In this document: piece by piece, positions 17,796 through 25,907 of the stretch | Layout: every line of letters begins with the position of its first letter | How positions within the stretch are numbered: position 1 is the stretch's first letter | Assembly: GCA_017539045.1 (NCBI GenBank) | Contig: JAFYHS010000003.1 | Span: forward strand, 62,001 to 126,000 | Source of the DNA: Bacteroidales bacterium | GTDB taxonomy: Bacteria; Bacteroidota; Bacteroidia; Bacteroidales; F082 | Direction of reading: 5' to 3' | Length of the DNA stretch: 64,000 nt | Position numbers and translations under genes: made by a program | Notes under the pieces: model-generated | The model's input: the letters and a program-made list of their open reading frames with translations, nothing else | Told to the model about the DNA's origin: nothing | Database searches by the model: none

Positions 17796-18689
17796 ATGAA
17801 AAAGATTAGAGCTGCCATCGTTGGCTACGGTAATGTGGGCCGCTTCGCTCTTGAAGCCCTTGAAGCCGCCCCCGACTTCGAAGTGGCGGGTATCGTCCGC
17901 CGCAATGCTAACAAAACTATTGAACTCTCTGCCTACGAAGTGGTGAAAGACATCAAGGAACTGAAAGACGTGGATGTGGCCATTTTGGCATGTCCCACGC
18001 GCAGTTGCCCCGAGTACGCCAAACAGATCCTTCCTTTGGGCATGAATACCGTGGATTCCTTCGATATCCATACTTCCATCGTGGACTACCGCCGCGAGCT
18101 GATGCCTATTAATAAGGAAACGAAGACCGTCAGTGTCATCGCTGCTGGTTGGGATCCGGGTTCGGATTCCATTGTCCGCACCTTGATGCAAAGTTTGGCA
18201 CCTAAGGGATTGTCGTACACCAACTTCGGTCCAGGTATGTCGATGGGGCACAGCGTCTGCGTGCGCTCCAAGAAAGGTGTGAAGAACGCCCTTTCGGTGA
18301 CCATCCCGCTGGGTGAAGGCATCCACCGCCGCATGGTGTATGTGGAGCTTGAAGACGGCGCCACGCTTGATCAGGTGACCAAGGACATCAAGGCAGACCC
18401 GTATTTCGCCAACGACGAGACCCATGTGTTTGCCGTGGATTGTGTCGATGCGGTGCGCGACATGGGACATGGTGTGAACCTCGTGCGCAAGGGCGTCTCG
18501 GGCAAGACCCAAAACCAACGCATGGAGTTTAACATGAGCATCAACAATCCCGCTTTGACCGGACAGGTGTTGGTCAACGTGGCCCGCGCCACGATGCGCC
18601 TGCAACCGGGCTGCTACACGATGGTGGAGATTCCTGTCATCGACATGCTCCCAGGCGACCGCGAGGATTGGATTGGGAAACTAGTGTAA
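17796..18689 (+). CDS. ddh: meso-Diaminopimelate dehydrogenase
   Basis: 297 residues. An N-terminal NADP-binding Rossmann motif (AAIVGYGNVGRFALEAL) is followed by the substrate domain with CPTRSCPEYA, AGWDPGSDSIVRTL and FGPGMSMGHSV, all characteristic of DAP dehydrogenase. The enzyme makes meso-2,6-diaminopimelate directly from tetrahydrodipicolinate, NADPH and ammonia, bypassing the succinylase and acetylase branches, and so feeds lysine and peptidoglycan synthesis. The gene begins a plus-strand run: a small secreted protein 14 bases downstream, then a GH3 gene. Neither neighbour has an obvious link to lysine synthesis. Confidence 0.95.
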   Translation: MKKIRAAIVGYGNVGRFALEALEAAPDFEVAGIVRRNANKTIELSAYEVVKDIKELKDVDVAILACPTRSCPEYAKQILPLGMNTVDSFDIHTSIVDYRRELMPINKETKTVSVIAAGWDPGSDSIVRTLMQSLAPKGLSYTNFGPGMSMGHSVCVRSKKGVKNALSVTIPLGEGIHRRMVYVELEDGATLDQVTKDIKADPYFANDETHVFAVDCVDAVRDMGHGVNLVRKGVSGKTQNQRMEFNMSINNPALTGQVLVNVARATMRLQPGCYTMVEIPVIDMLPGDREDWIGKLV

Positions 18690-18703
18690 CATAAATAAAA
18701 AAC

Positions 18704-19447
18704 ATGAAAAAGACCCTATTGCTTTTATGTCTTTGTCTTTTTGTGACTTCCATTCAGGCACAAAAAGAGCAAGTTTATCAGAATGAATCAAAAACGCATA
18801 TTGGATGGCAACCCGATAGGCGTTTGACCAAGGAAGATTATCAGGGTGATTTTAATAATGATCCCAGACATCAAAAATACTGTGATAAAGTAGGGCTATG
18901 TGTGAATGCTGCTACAGGTGTCTTTTATAGGGTTGATGCGCGAAAAGGAAGGTATAAGCCTGGCAAGTATTATGAGAAGCTCTATGTTTCTCCTCTTTTT
19001 CAAAAGAACATTTCATGCTATTCTTCCACTGCAGATTCCTTGGATTTTGCAAAACAACAATTGGTGTTTGATATTGACGAACTAACGGCTCGTTATATGA
19101 AATATCAATTTCATCATTTCTTGGATAGTTTTAACCTTCATTGCGATAATGAATGTACTTTCTTTTTCTTGAGTTTTTATGAAGAAGCCATGGCCATTCG
19201 TGATACTGTTATTGCACGATACTCGCATGATGTCTATCTCGTAAATAGAGAAGGAGCGTACGATGAGTGGCGTCAAAAAGTTGACCAATTGTTGGATACT
19301 TATAAAGATTATGCCACTACTCCTGAAGAAGTGCAGCGTATTTTGTTTGATAAACCTCTTGATAAGAAATTGAAACTGGCTAAATATTTGATGCCAAGTT
19401 GGTTTGCTAAACAAAAACAAAAGGAAATGCAGCAAGATGAAAAATAG
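18704..19447 (+). CDS. Secreted protein of unknown function, possible degenerate DUF922-like metallopeptidase fold
   Basis: 247 residues with a signal peptide (MKKTLLLLCLCLFVTSIQAQ). The pattern W-x(3)-RRLTKEDYQG followed by VNAATGVFYRV resembles the W..LTWxDFxG...AAT opening of DUF922-type zinc peptidase-like proteins. The later segment FAKQQLVFDIDELTARYM occupies the place where that family has a HEQxHFDIxEL helix. Here both metal-binding histidines and the Glu are missing, so if the resemblance is real the protein is catalytically dead. This is judged by eye, not by a search. The gene is visibly AT-richer than its neighbours, which could mean acquisition or relaxed codon selection. It overlaps the following GH3 gene by 11 bases. 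Confidence 0.6.
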   Translation: MKKTLLLLCLCLFVTSIQAQKEQVYQNESKTHIGWQPDRRLTKEDYQGDFNNDPRHQKYCDKVGLCVNAATGVFYRVDARKGRYKPGKYYEKLYVSPLFQKNISCYSSTADSLDFAKQQLVFDIDELTARYMKYQFHHFLDSFNLHCDNECTFFFLSFYEEAMAIRDTVIARYSHDVYLVNREGAYDEWRQKVDQLLDTYKDYATTPEEVQRILFDKPLDKKLKLAKYLMPSWFAKQKQKEMQQDEK

Positions 19448-21779
19448 ACTTCTGCTTTTTTACATAACGGTCTTTGTGGCGATTGCAACTGTTTCCTGCA
19501 ATAGGAAAGATCGTGTTTCGGAACTCATTAACCAAATGACCCTCGAGGAGAAATGCGGCCAACTGACCTGCCCCATAGGCTTCAATTTCTATGGGAAGGA
19601 AGGCGATTCGCTTTGGCTTGCGGAGGATTATGTTGGCATGATGGACACCATGCCACTCGGCTCGTGCTGGGCCGTGCTCCGTGCCGACCCTTGGTCAAGG
19701 AAGACGGTGGAAACAGGTTTGAAGCCTCGTGAGTCGGCAAGGTTGCTGAACATGATGCAACGCCATGCCATTGAAAACACAAGATTAGGTATTCCTCTTT
19801 TGTTTTGCGAAGAAACCCCTCATGGCCACATGGCCGTTGGAACTACCGTTTTTCCCACGGGCATCGGACAAGCGTCTACCTGGGACCCTGCATTGTTGGA
19901 ACAGATGGGTGAGGTAATGGGGCGTGAAGTGCGCCTGCAAGGGGCACAAGTGGGCTATGGACCTGTCCTCGACATTGCCCGCGACCCGCGCTGGTCAAGG
20001 GTGGAAGAGACTATGGGCGAAGACCCGTATCTCTCCGGTGTTTTGGGTGCGGCGGTCGTGCAAGGAATGCAGAAAAATGTCTGTGCTACCTTGAAACATT
20101 TGGCTGCTTACGGCATTCCTCAAGGCGGACATAATGCTGCCACCGCGGAGGTGGGCCAGAATAGAATGATGACTGATTATCTGCCTTCTTTTGAACAGGC
20201 CATTAAATATGGTTTTGCCCATTCTGTGATGACTTCCTACAACACCATTGACGGTGTGCCATGCTCGGCCAATGAATGGCTTTTGCAAGACATTCTGCGC
20301 AACTCATGGGACTTCAAAGGTGTCGTCTTCTCTGATTTGAATGCCGTCAATGCCATTTATGCTACGCAGCATGTGGCCGCTGACCCCGCCGAAGCCGCTG
20401 CCATGGCATTGAAAGCTGGTGTCGACATAGATTTGGGCGGTTACAACTACGGCGGTTTCTTGAAAGAGGCCCTGCAGCGAGGTCTCGTCACCGAAGCCGA
20501 CATTGACCGTGCTGTGCGGCATGTATTGCAACTGAAATACGATTTAGGCTTGTTTGACAATCCATACGTTGACGAGGCTTTGGCCGATGCCGAGGTGGGC
20601 ACTAAAGAGAACGCCCAGCTGGCCAAGCAAGTGGCTTTGGAATCCGCTGTGCTTCTGAAAAACGATGGCATTTTGCCCTTTGGCGAGAACATTAAAAAGG
20701 TTGCCGTCATCGGGCCGAATGCCGACAATATGTACAACCAACTCGGCGACTACACCGCGCCTCAAGACCCCGACCGCATCGTGACCATGCTCGAAGGCAT
20801 CCGCGAAAAGGGCAGGGCAGAGGTGACCTACGCCAAAGGCTGTGCCGTGCGCGATGAGAACGACGCCAATATTGACGAGGCGGTGAAAGTTGCCAAGGCC
20901 GCAGATGTGGTAGTGTTGGTGGTAGGCGGCTCATCCGCCCGCGACTTCAAGACGAACTACGAGGAAACAGGTGCCGCCATCGTTAATGAGTCCATTTCTG
21001 ACATGGACTGTGGCGAAGGTTATGATCGCTCCACATTGAAACTGTTGGGCAGGCAAGAGGAACTGATGCAGCGCATCTATGCCACGGGTAAGCCCGTTGT
21101 GACGGTCTACATCCAAGGCCGTCCCTTGGACATGAACCTCGCTGCAGATAAATCCAATGCTCTGCTGACACTTTGGTATCCCGGTATGGAAGGTGGTTCC
21201 GCCTTGGCTGACATCCTATGGGGCGACAATAACCCGGCTGGTCGTCTGCCGATTTCCATACCTCGTTCAGTGGGACAGATCCCTGTCTATTATTCCCAAC
21301 CTGTCACTGGTGATTATGTTGAGGAAACCGCCAAGCCTTTGTTTCCCTTCGGCTATGGCATGAGCTATACCCAGTTTGAATACAGCGATTTGCAAGTTGA
21401 ACAGTTTGAGGCCATAGATTCCAATCGCACAACCTCTCCTAGGAATGACATGGCCTCAACTTATGACATGGCCGACACCTTATTTAGAGTCACCTGCACC
21501 GTGAAGAACATTGGCCCATACGACGGTGACGAAGTCGTACAGCTCTATGTCCGTGATGAAGTTGCTAGCATCGCACCTGCTTCCAAATTGCTGAAAGGCT
21601 TCCAAAGGATGCCTATTAATAAAGGTGAAACGAAGCAGGTCACCTTCTACCTTACTGAACGCGATTTGGCCGTGTATTCACAAGAAAAAGGCTGGCATGT
21701 TGAGCCAGGTGAGTTTACCATTATGGTCGGTGGAAGTTCGGAAAACTGTATGCTTTCCGCTACTATTGAAGTAAAGTAA
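19437..21779 (+). CDS. Glycoside hydrolase family 3 lipoprotein
   Basis: 780 residues from ATG 19437, which gives a lipoprotein signal ending in VATVSC (Cys16-18 region); a start 33 bases upstream would spoil it. GH3 barrel motifs: RLGIPLLFCEETPHG, TLKHLAAYG and the nucleophile Asp300 in VFSDLNAV (Leu replaces the more common Trp). The second domain has CGEGYDRSTLKLLGRQEEL, the acid/base region, and the fibronectin-III-like domain follows PFGYGMSYTQFEYS. It is probably anchored in the outer or inner membrane facing the periplasm or surface, releasing terminal sugars. It shares only family-level similarity with the GH3 at 15.5 kb. Its stop TAA abuts the stop of the convergent gene with no gap. 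Confidence 0.87.
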   Translation: MKNRLLLFYITVFVAIATVSCNRKDRVSELINQMTLEEKCGQLTCPIGFNFYGKEGDSLWLAEDYVGMMDTMPLGSCWAVLRADPWSRKTVETGLKPRESARLLNMMQRHAIENTRLGIPLLFCEETPHGHMAVGTTVFPTGIGQASTWDPALLEQMGEVMGREVRLQGAQVGYGPVLDIARDPRWSRVEETMGEDPYLSGVLGAAVVQGMQKNVCATLKHLAAYGIPQGGHNAATAEVGQNRMMTDYLPSFEQAIKYGFAHSVMTSYNTIDGVPCSANEWLLQDILRNSWDFKGVVFSDLNAVNAIYATQHVAADPAEAAAMALKAGVDIDLGGYNYGGFLKEALQRGLVTEADIDRAVRHVLQLKYDLGLFDNPYVDEALADAEVGTKENAQLAKQVALESAVLLKNDGILPFGENIKKVAVIGPNADNMYNQLGDYTAPQDPDRIVTMLEGIREKGRAEVTYAKGCAVRDENDANIDEAVKVAKAADVVVLVVGGSSARDFKTNYEETGAAIVNESISDMDCGEGYDRSTLKLLGRQEELMQRIYATGKPVVTVYIQGRPLDMNLAADKSNALLTLWYPGMEGGSALADILWGDNNPAGRLPISIPRSVGQIPVYYSQPVTGDYVEETAKPLFPFGYGMSYTQFEYSDLQVEQFEAIDSNRTTSPRNDMASTYDMADTLFRVTCTVKNIGPYDGDEVVQLYVRDEVASIAPASKLLKGFQRMPINKGETKQVTFYLTERDLAVYSQEKGWHVEPGEFTIMVGGSSENCMLSATIEVK

Positions 21780-23243
21780 TTAGCTCACTTTCACATTTAC
21801 AATACCATTTCTGTCGCAACGCACCACGATGCGCTTGTATTCGGTATTGCCTTCGTAGACGCATTGTATGATGATGGTGATGTGGTAGACTTTCTTGCCT
21901 TCGATGGGCTTGTATTCGTTGTCCTCCCAAGTGCCCGAAAGCGGGAAGCTCGGATTGTCCATCTTGCGGGTGTATTCCGTGAAGTTATACCTCAGAATGT
22001 CGTTGATGCCCCTGAGTGGGTAAGGGCTAGCCTTGGCCAATTCTGTTGGCCAGAGTTGTACCTTTTTACGGTAAAGCAACACCTTCTCATCTTTACCACT
22101 CACTTCTGCGAAGAGCGGATTGCGGCTACGTAACTTAATGACTTCAGGTATGATCTTTTCGCTATCGATGAAGTCGACACTGTCCTTGCTCCAGCCGATG
22201 TATCTGTCTTTGACGCGGAAGTCGGTACGTGTGTCGAAGACCTTGTTGCTGACACGCTTGGCAAAGATGAGGCGTAACCAGTCTTTCAACCGGTCCTTAA
22301 ACATATAGCTGATCACCAGCGCGATGAGGAAAGGCAAGGTGAAGTTGCCGTATCTCTGCTGGAAAAAGAACGACGACAGCGTGGCCACCACCATGGCGGC
22401 GCCGGCAGCCAGACTGTAGAGGATCTGCTCCACCAAGAAGGTGTTCTTCCGCTTGGTGGCGTTGAGGTAGAGGTCGCTTTCGGTGAATTTCTTCAGTAGA
22501 CTGGCGCGGAAAACGAAGTCCTCGTTGCCTTTCTCGTCGTCGGCCTTCACGCAGAGGTAACCCTTTTGTTCCCTGTAATTCCTTTCGTTGAGGAGCACTT
22601 CTTTGAATAACGTTTCCAGTTGAGGGTACTCCTCGGGATGCATCAACCGGATGTTGTCGCGGAGTCGGTAGGCGTATTTTTCCAGGACATTACTCAAAAA
22701 CTCATCACCGTATGCGAATACTTGCCTTATCCTATCTGAAGCGTTTTTCTCATCCAACTGACCATGCAGATGGCGGTAACGCTCCAATATCTTGCGACCG
22801 TCTGTCAGATACTCTTGGCACAATTCTACACGGTTTTCTGCATCTTCTTTTTGGGTGATGGCAAAACAGCCGTCGCGAAAAGCGCTCTTGGCGATAGCGC
22901 AATACATCCTAATGGCATGGGTCAGGTCTTGAGTGTCTTTAGGAGCACTACTCATGTCGTTGAAGTTGGAGAAGAGCGCTTGGCTTGGAAGCAGCTCCTC
23001 GTTGTTGGCCAACTCATGCAGGCTATAGGAAGGGGTGATGAGACGCACACCCGACTTGAGGTCGCGGTAGAAGTCCTCTTTACTGTACTTGGCTGCGTTG
23101 ATGTCGAGACTGTTAGGGACAAAAATCCATGTATTCATCACATAATCGCGGAATTTTGTCTTCCGTTCTGCTGTCTCTGTGTTGAATCCCACCTTGAACT
23201 CCAAGGTGAACTTGTCATGGATTTTTGTCTCTAAGTCAATCAT
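21780..23243 (-). CDS. Conserved-looking membrane protein of unknown function
   Basis: 487 residues, not recognised. The N-terminal ~270 residues are soluble, charged and mostly helical, opening MIDLETKIHDKFTLEFKVGFN. Two adjacent hydrophobic segments follow (IIYSLAAGAAMVVATLSSFF-like, then NFTLPFLIALVISYMF, residues ~285-325). A soluble C-terminal domain of ~160 residues is rich in beta strands. Two membrane passes would put both soluble parts in the cytoplasm. The start ATG overlaps the stop of the acyltransferase upstream (ATGA), so the two are probably made together; this suggests, but does not show, a role in lipid or envelope metabolism. Confidence 0.7.
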   Translation of the reverse strand: MIDLETKIHDKFTLEFKVGFNTETAERKTKFRDYVMNTWIFVPNSLDINAAKYSKEDFYRDLKSGVRLITPSYSLHELANNEELLPSQALFSNFNDMSSAPKDTQDLTHAIRMYCAIAKSAFRDGCFAITQKEDAENRVELCQEYLTDGRKILERYRHLHGQLDEKNASDRIRQVFAYGDEFLSNVLEKYAYRLRDNIRLMHPEEYPQLETLFKEVLLNERNYREQKGYLCVKADDEKGNEDFVFRASLLKKFTESDLYLNATKRKNTFLVEQILYSLAAGAAMVVATLSSFFFQQRYGNFTLPFLIALVISYMFKDRLKDWLRLIFAKRVSNKVFDTRTDFRVKDRYIGWSKDSVDFIDSEKIIPEVIKLRSRNPLFAEVSGKDEKVLLYRKKVQLWPTELAKASPYPLRGINDILRYNFTEYTRKMDNPSFPLSGTWEDNEYKPIEGKKVYHITIIIQCVYEGNTEYKRIVVRCDRNGIVNVKVS

Positions 23244-23818
23244 TGTTGTGTGTTTCTGTATTGTTCGTCAAGATTAAAGCCTTCTGGATGCTTGGCTTTG
23301 ATGTCTTTGTAGTAGTCCCAGATTTCGGCTAGGTCTTTGTCGTAATCGCCCGTAGGATAGAAGATCCTTTCGATGCCGCAGTATTTCTTCTTGTAGTCGA
23401 TGAAACCCAAGACGATGGGCACATTGGCACCTTCAGCGATGACATAGAAGCCCTTCTTCCAGTGTTTCACTGCCTTTCTTGTTCCTTCGGGACAAATGAG
23501 GAGGTGGGTGTCCTTGGTTTGGCTAAACATGTCAACCATTTGTTCCACAAGGTTGTTGTGATGGCCACGATTGACGGGGATACCGCCGACTTTCTTCAAA
23601 AGCCAACCTAAACCAGGCTTGAAGAACTCCTGTTTGATCATCACCTTGAACTTGATGCCATAGTACCAATAGAATCCAAGGCCGACGAAGAAGTCTTCGA
23701 TGGCGGTGTGGGGCGCTACGATGCAAACCGCATTGCCCAAGTCAGCTGGAGCTTCGTTGACGGTCGTCCAACCGCCAAGACGAAGCCCCAGTTTAGCTAT
23801 TTGTTTTTTTAAACCCAT
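23240..23818 (-). CDS. PlsC-like 1-acyl-glycerol-3-phosphate acyltransferase family protein
   Basis: 192 residues. The acyltransferase motif HX4D is present as HTAIED (His37, Asp42). Block II appears as GGIPVNRG and block III as CPEGTR. The protein is short for PlsC and has no clear membrane helix, like the small acyltransferases that modify lipids or act on hydroxyacyl or ornithine lipids in Bacteroidota; the acceptor is unknown. It lies 2 bases after the M13 peptidase gene and overlaps the membrane protein gene downstream, so all three form one operon. Confidence 0.8.
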   Translation of the reverse strand: MGLKKQIAKLGLRLGGWTTVNEAPADLGNAVCIVAPHTAIEDFFVGLGFYWYYGIKFKVMIKQEFFKPGLGWLLKKVGGIPVNRGHHNNLVEQMVDMFSQTKDTHLLICPEGTRKAVKHWKKGFYVIAEGANVPIVLGFIDYKKKYCGIERIFYPTGDYDKDLAEIWDYYKDIKAKHPEGFNLDEQYRNTQQ

Positions 23819-23820
23819 GA

Positions 23821-25866
23821 TTACCAGATGATGGCACGCTCTTCGGGAGCGATATACATGGCGTTTTCAGGTTGGATGTCGAAGGCTTCGTAGAAGTGCG
23901 GCATCGAGCCGAGGGTGCGGTTGACACGAGCCTCAGCGGGCGAGTGCACGTCGGTCTTCACTTGGCGCTCGATATACTTGTCGCGTGAGTTGTTGCGCCA
24001 GATGGTGCCATAGCTGATGAAGAAGCGTTGGGCAGGCGTGAAGCCGTCGATGCTCTGGTTGGCCTTGGCCTCTTCAGTCATCTGGTAGGCATCCCAAGCG
24101 ATGTTCAGGCCGCCGAGGTCAGCGATGTTTTCGCCAAGGGTCAGCTGGCCGTTGATTTGGTTACCTCTCACTTGGAACTCGTCGAAGAGCTTCACGAGTT
24201 GCTGCGTGCGCTCAGCAAACTTGGTGGCATCTTCTTCGGTCCACCAGTTGTTGAGGTTGCCGTTTTCGTCGTATTTGCAGCCTTGGTCGTCGAAGCCGTG
24301 AGTCATCTCGTGGCCGATCACCACGCCGATGCCACCGTAGTTGACGGCGTCGTCAGCATCCATGTTGAAGAACGGGGGCTGAAGGATGGCGGCGGGGAAC
24401 ACGATTTCGTTCATCTCGGGGCTATAGTAGGCGTTGACAGTCTGAGGCGTCATGAACCACTCTTCCTTGTCAACAGGCTTGCTCAGACGAGCCATGTCGA
24501 TGTCGTTCTCAAAAGCGATGTAGTTGTGGAGGTTCTGGAAATAGGAGTCAGCAGTGATTTCGAGTTTGCTGTAGTCCTTCCATTTGTTCGGGTAACCGAT
24601 CTTCACGTTGAAGCAGTCGAGTTTGTGCAGGGCCTTGGCCTTGGTCTCGTCGCTCATCCAATCGAGGTTCTTGATGCGTTCGCCCAAGGCGGTGCGCAGG
24701 TTACCGACGAGGTTGAGCATACGCTCCTTGGCTTCGGCCGGGAAGTGCTTCTCAACATAGAGCTGGCCAACGGCTTCGCCGAGGCAGTCGGAGGTGGAAC
24801 CAAGGATGCGGCGCCAACGGGGCTGCTGCACTTCTTGGCCATAGAGGTAGTTGCCGTAGAAGTTGAAGTTCTCTTCATCGAGGTCATGGCTCAGCAAGGA
24901 GGCACTGCCGTGGATGACTTTCCAGCGGAGGTAGTCCTTGATGGTGTTGAGGTCGGTGTTGAGGATGACTTTGTCGAGAGCGGCAACGAAGTCAGGCATG
25001 CCCACGTTGAGGTTGTCGAAAGCCGGGCAGCCAGCATTGGTGAAGTATTCATTCCACTTGAAGTTGGGGGTCGACTTTTGCAACTCTTCGACGGAACGCA
25101 TGTTGTAGGTCTTGTCGGGGTCGCGACGATCCACACGGCTCATCGAGTTCTTGGCCAACTGGGTCTCAAGGGCGAGGATGCCTTGGGCTTTCTTGGCGGC
25201 TTCGATGGAGTCGGTGCCGGTGAGTTGGAACATCTTGGCCACGTGCTCGACGTATTTGTCGCGCATCTCCTGCGACTCTTCAACGAGGTAATCGTCGCGA
25301 TCGGTCAGGCTGAGGCCACCTTGATAGAGGTGCATGATGTAGTGTTCGGCATCCTTCGGGTCGAGGCTGGGTCCGGCGTAGAAGAAGCCACCGAAACCGT
25401 TCTTGTGGAGGTCGCCGAGCAAGGCTGCCAGTTCAGCCTTGTCTTCGAGGGCTTCGATTTGCTCGAAATAGGGGAGCAGCTCGCTATAGCCACGCTCGTC
25501 GATGGCGACGGTGTCCATGCCTGCATTATAGAAGTCGCGGATCTTTTGGGCGACGCTGCCTTGTACGGCGTTGACGTCTTTGGAGACCTCGTCGATGATG
25601 TCCTGAATCAGGATTTCATTGTGTTGGTCGATCTCGGTAAAGGCACCATAGGTGGAGTACTCTTCGGGGATGGGGTTGTTCTTGATCCAGTTGTTGTTGG
25701 CATAACGGAAGAAGTCCTCCGCAGGGTTGATGGTGGTGTCCATGTTGCTCAGGTCGATGGCCGGAACAATTTCTTTCTCGGGTTGAGGTGTTTCGACTGC
25801 CTTCTGTGCGCAGCCTGCTGCCATTGTACTTAAAATCATCATGGCTACAATGTGTTTTTTCTTCAT
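23821..25866 (-). CDS. pepO: M13 (neprilysin/PepO) family zinc metallopeptidase, lipoprotein
   Basis: 681 residues with a lipobox (STMAAGC, Cys19). M13 N-terminal domain: NPAEDFFRYANNNWIKNN. Catalytic domain: the substrate-binding NAYY in VNAYYSPEMNEIVFPA, zinc motif HEMTH (His519, Glu520, His523), third ligand Glu579 in GENIADLGGL, and a closing ...APEERAIIW, the canonical short C-terminus of the family. It cleaves small oligopeptides, here presumably in the periplasm or at the surface, and would complement the secreted cysteine proteases elsewhere in the window. First gene of the three-gene minus-strand operon; dnaX ends 41 bases upstream and no clear promoter was found between them. Confidence 0.93.
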   Translation of the reverse strand: MKKKHIVAMMILSTMAAGCAQKAVETPQPEKEIVPAIDLSNMDTTINPAEDFFRYANNNWIKNNPIPEEYSTYGAFTEIDQHNEILIQDIIDEVSKDVNAVQGSVAQKIRDFYNAGMDTVAIDERGYSELLPYFEQIEALEDKAELAALLGDLHKNGFGGFFYAGPSLDPKDAEHYIMHLYQGGLSLTDRDDYLVEESQEMRDKYVEHVAKMFQLTGTDSIEAAKKAQGILALETQLAKNSMSRVDRRDPDKTYNMRSVEELQKSTPNFKWNEYFTNAGCPAFDNLNVGMPDFVAALDKVILNTDLNTIKDYLRWKVIHGSASLLSHDLDEENFNFYGNYLYGQEVQQPRWRRILGSTSDCLGEAVGQLYVEKHFPAEAKERMLNLVGNLRTALGERIKNLDWMSDETKAKALHKLDCFNVKIGYPNKWKDYSKLEITADSYFQNLHNYIAFENDIDMARLSKPVDKEEWFMTPQTVNAYYSPEMNEIVFPAAILQPPFFNMDADDAVNYGGIGVVIGHEMTHGFDDQGCKYDENGNLNNWWTEEDATKFAERTQQLVKLFDEFQVRGNQINGQLTLGENIADLGGLNIAWDAYQMTEEAKANQSIDGFTPAQRFFISYGTIWRNNSRDKYIERQVKTDVHSPAEARVNRTLGSMPHFYEAFDIQPENAMYIAPEERAIIW

Positions 25867-25907
25867 TTTGTATTTGGTTTGATATTTGATATTGGATTGA
25901 TTCGTGT

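Noticed and set aside
24028..25833. 601-codon open frame opposite the M13 peptidase gene
   Set aside because: Val/Gly/His-rich shadow of the real gene, no family motifs.
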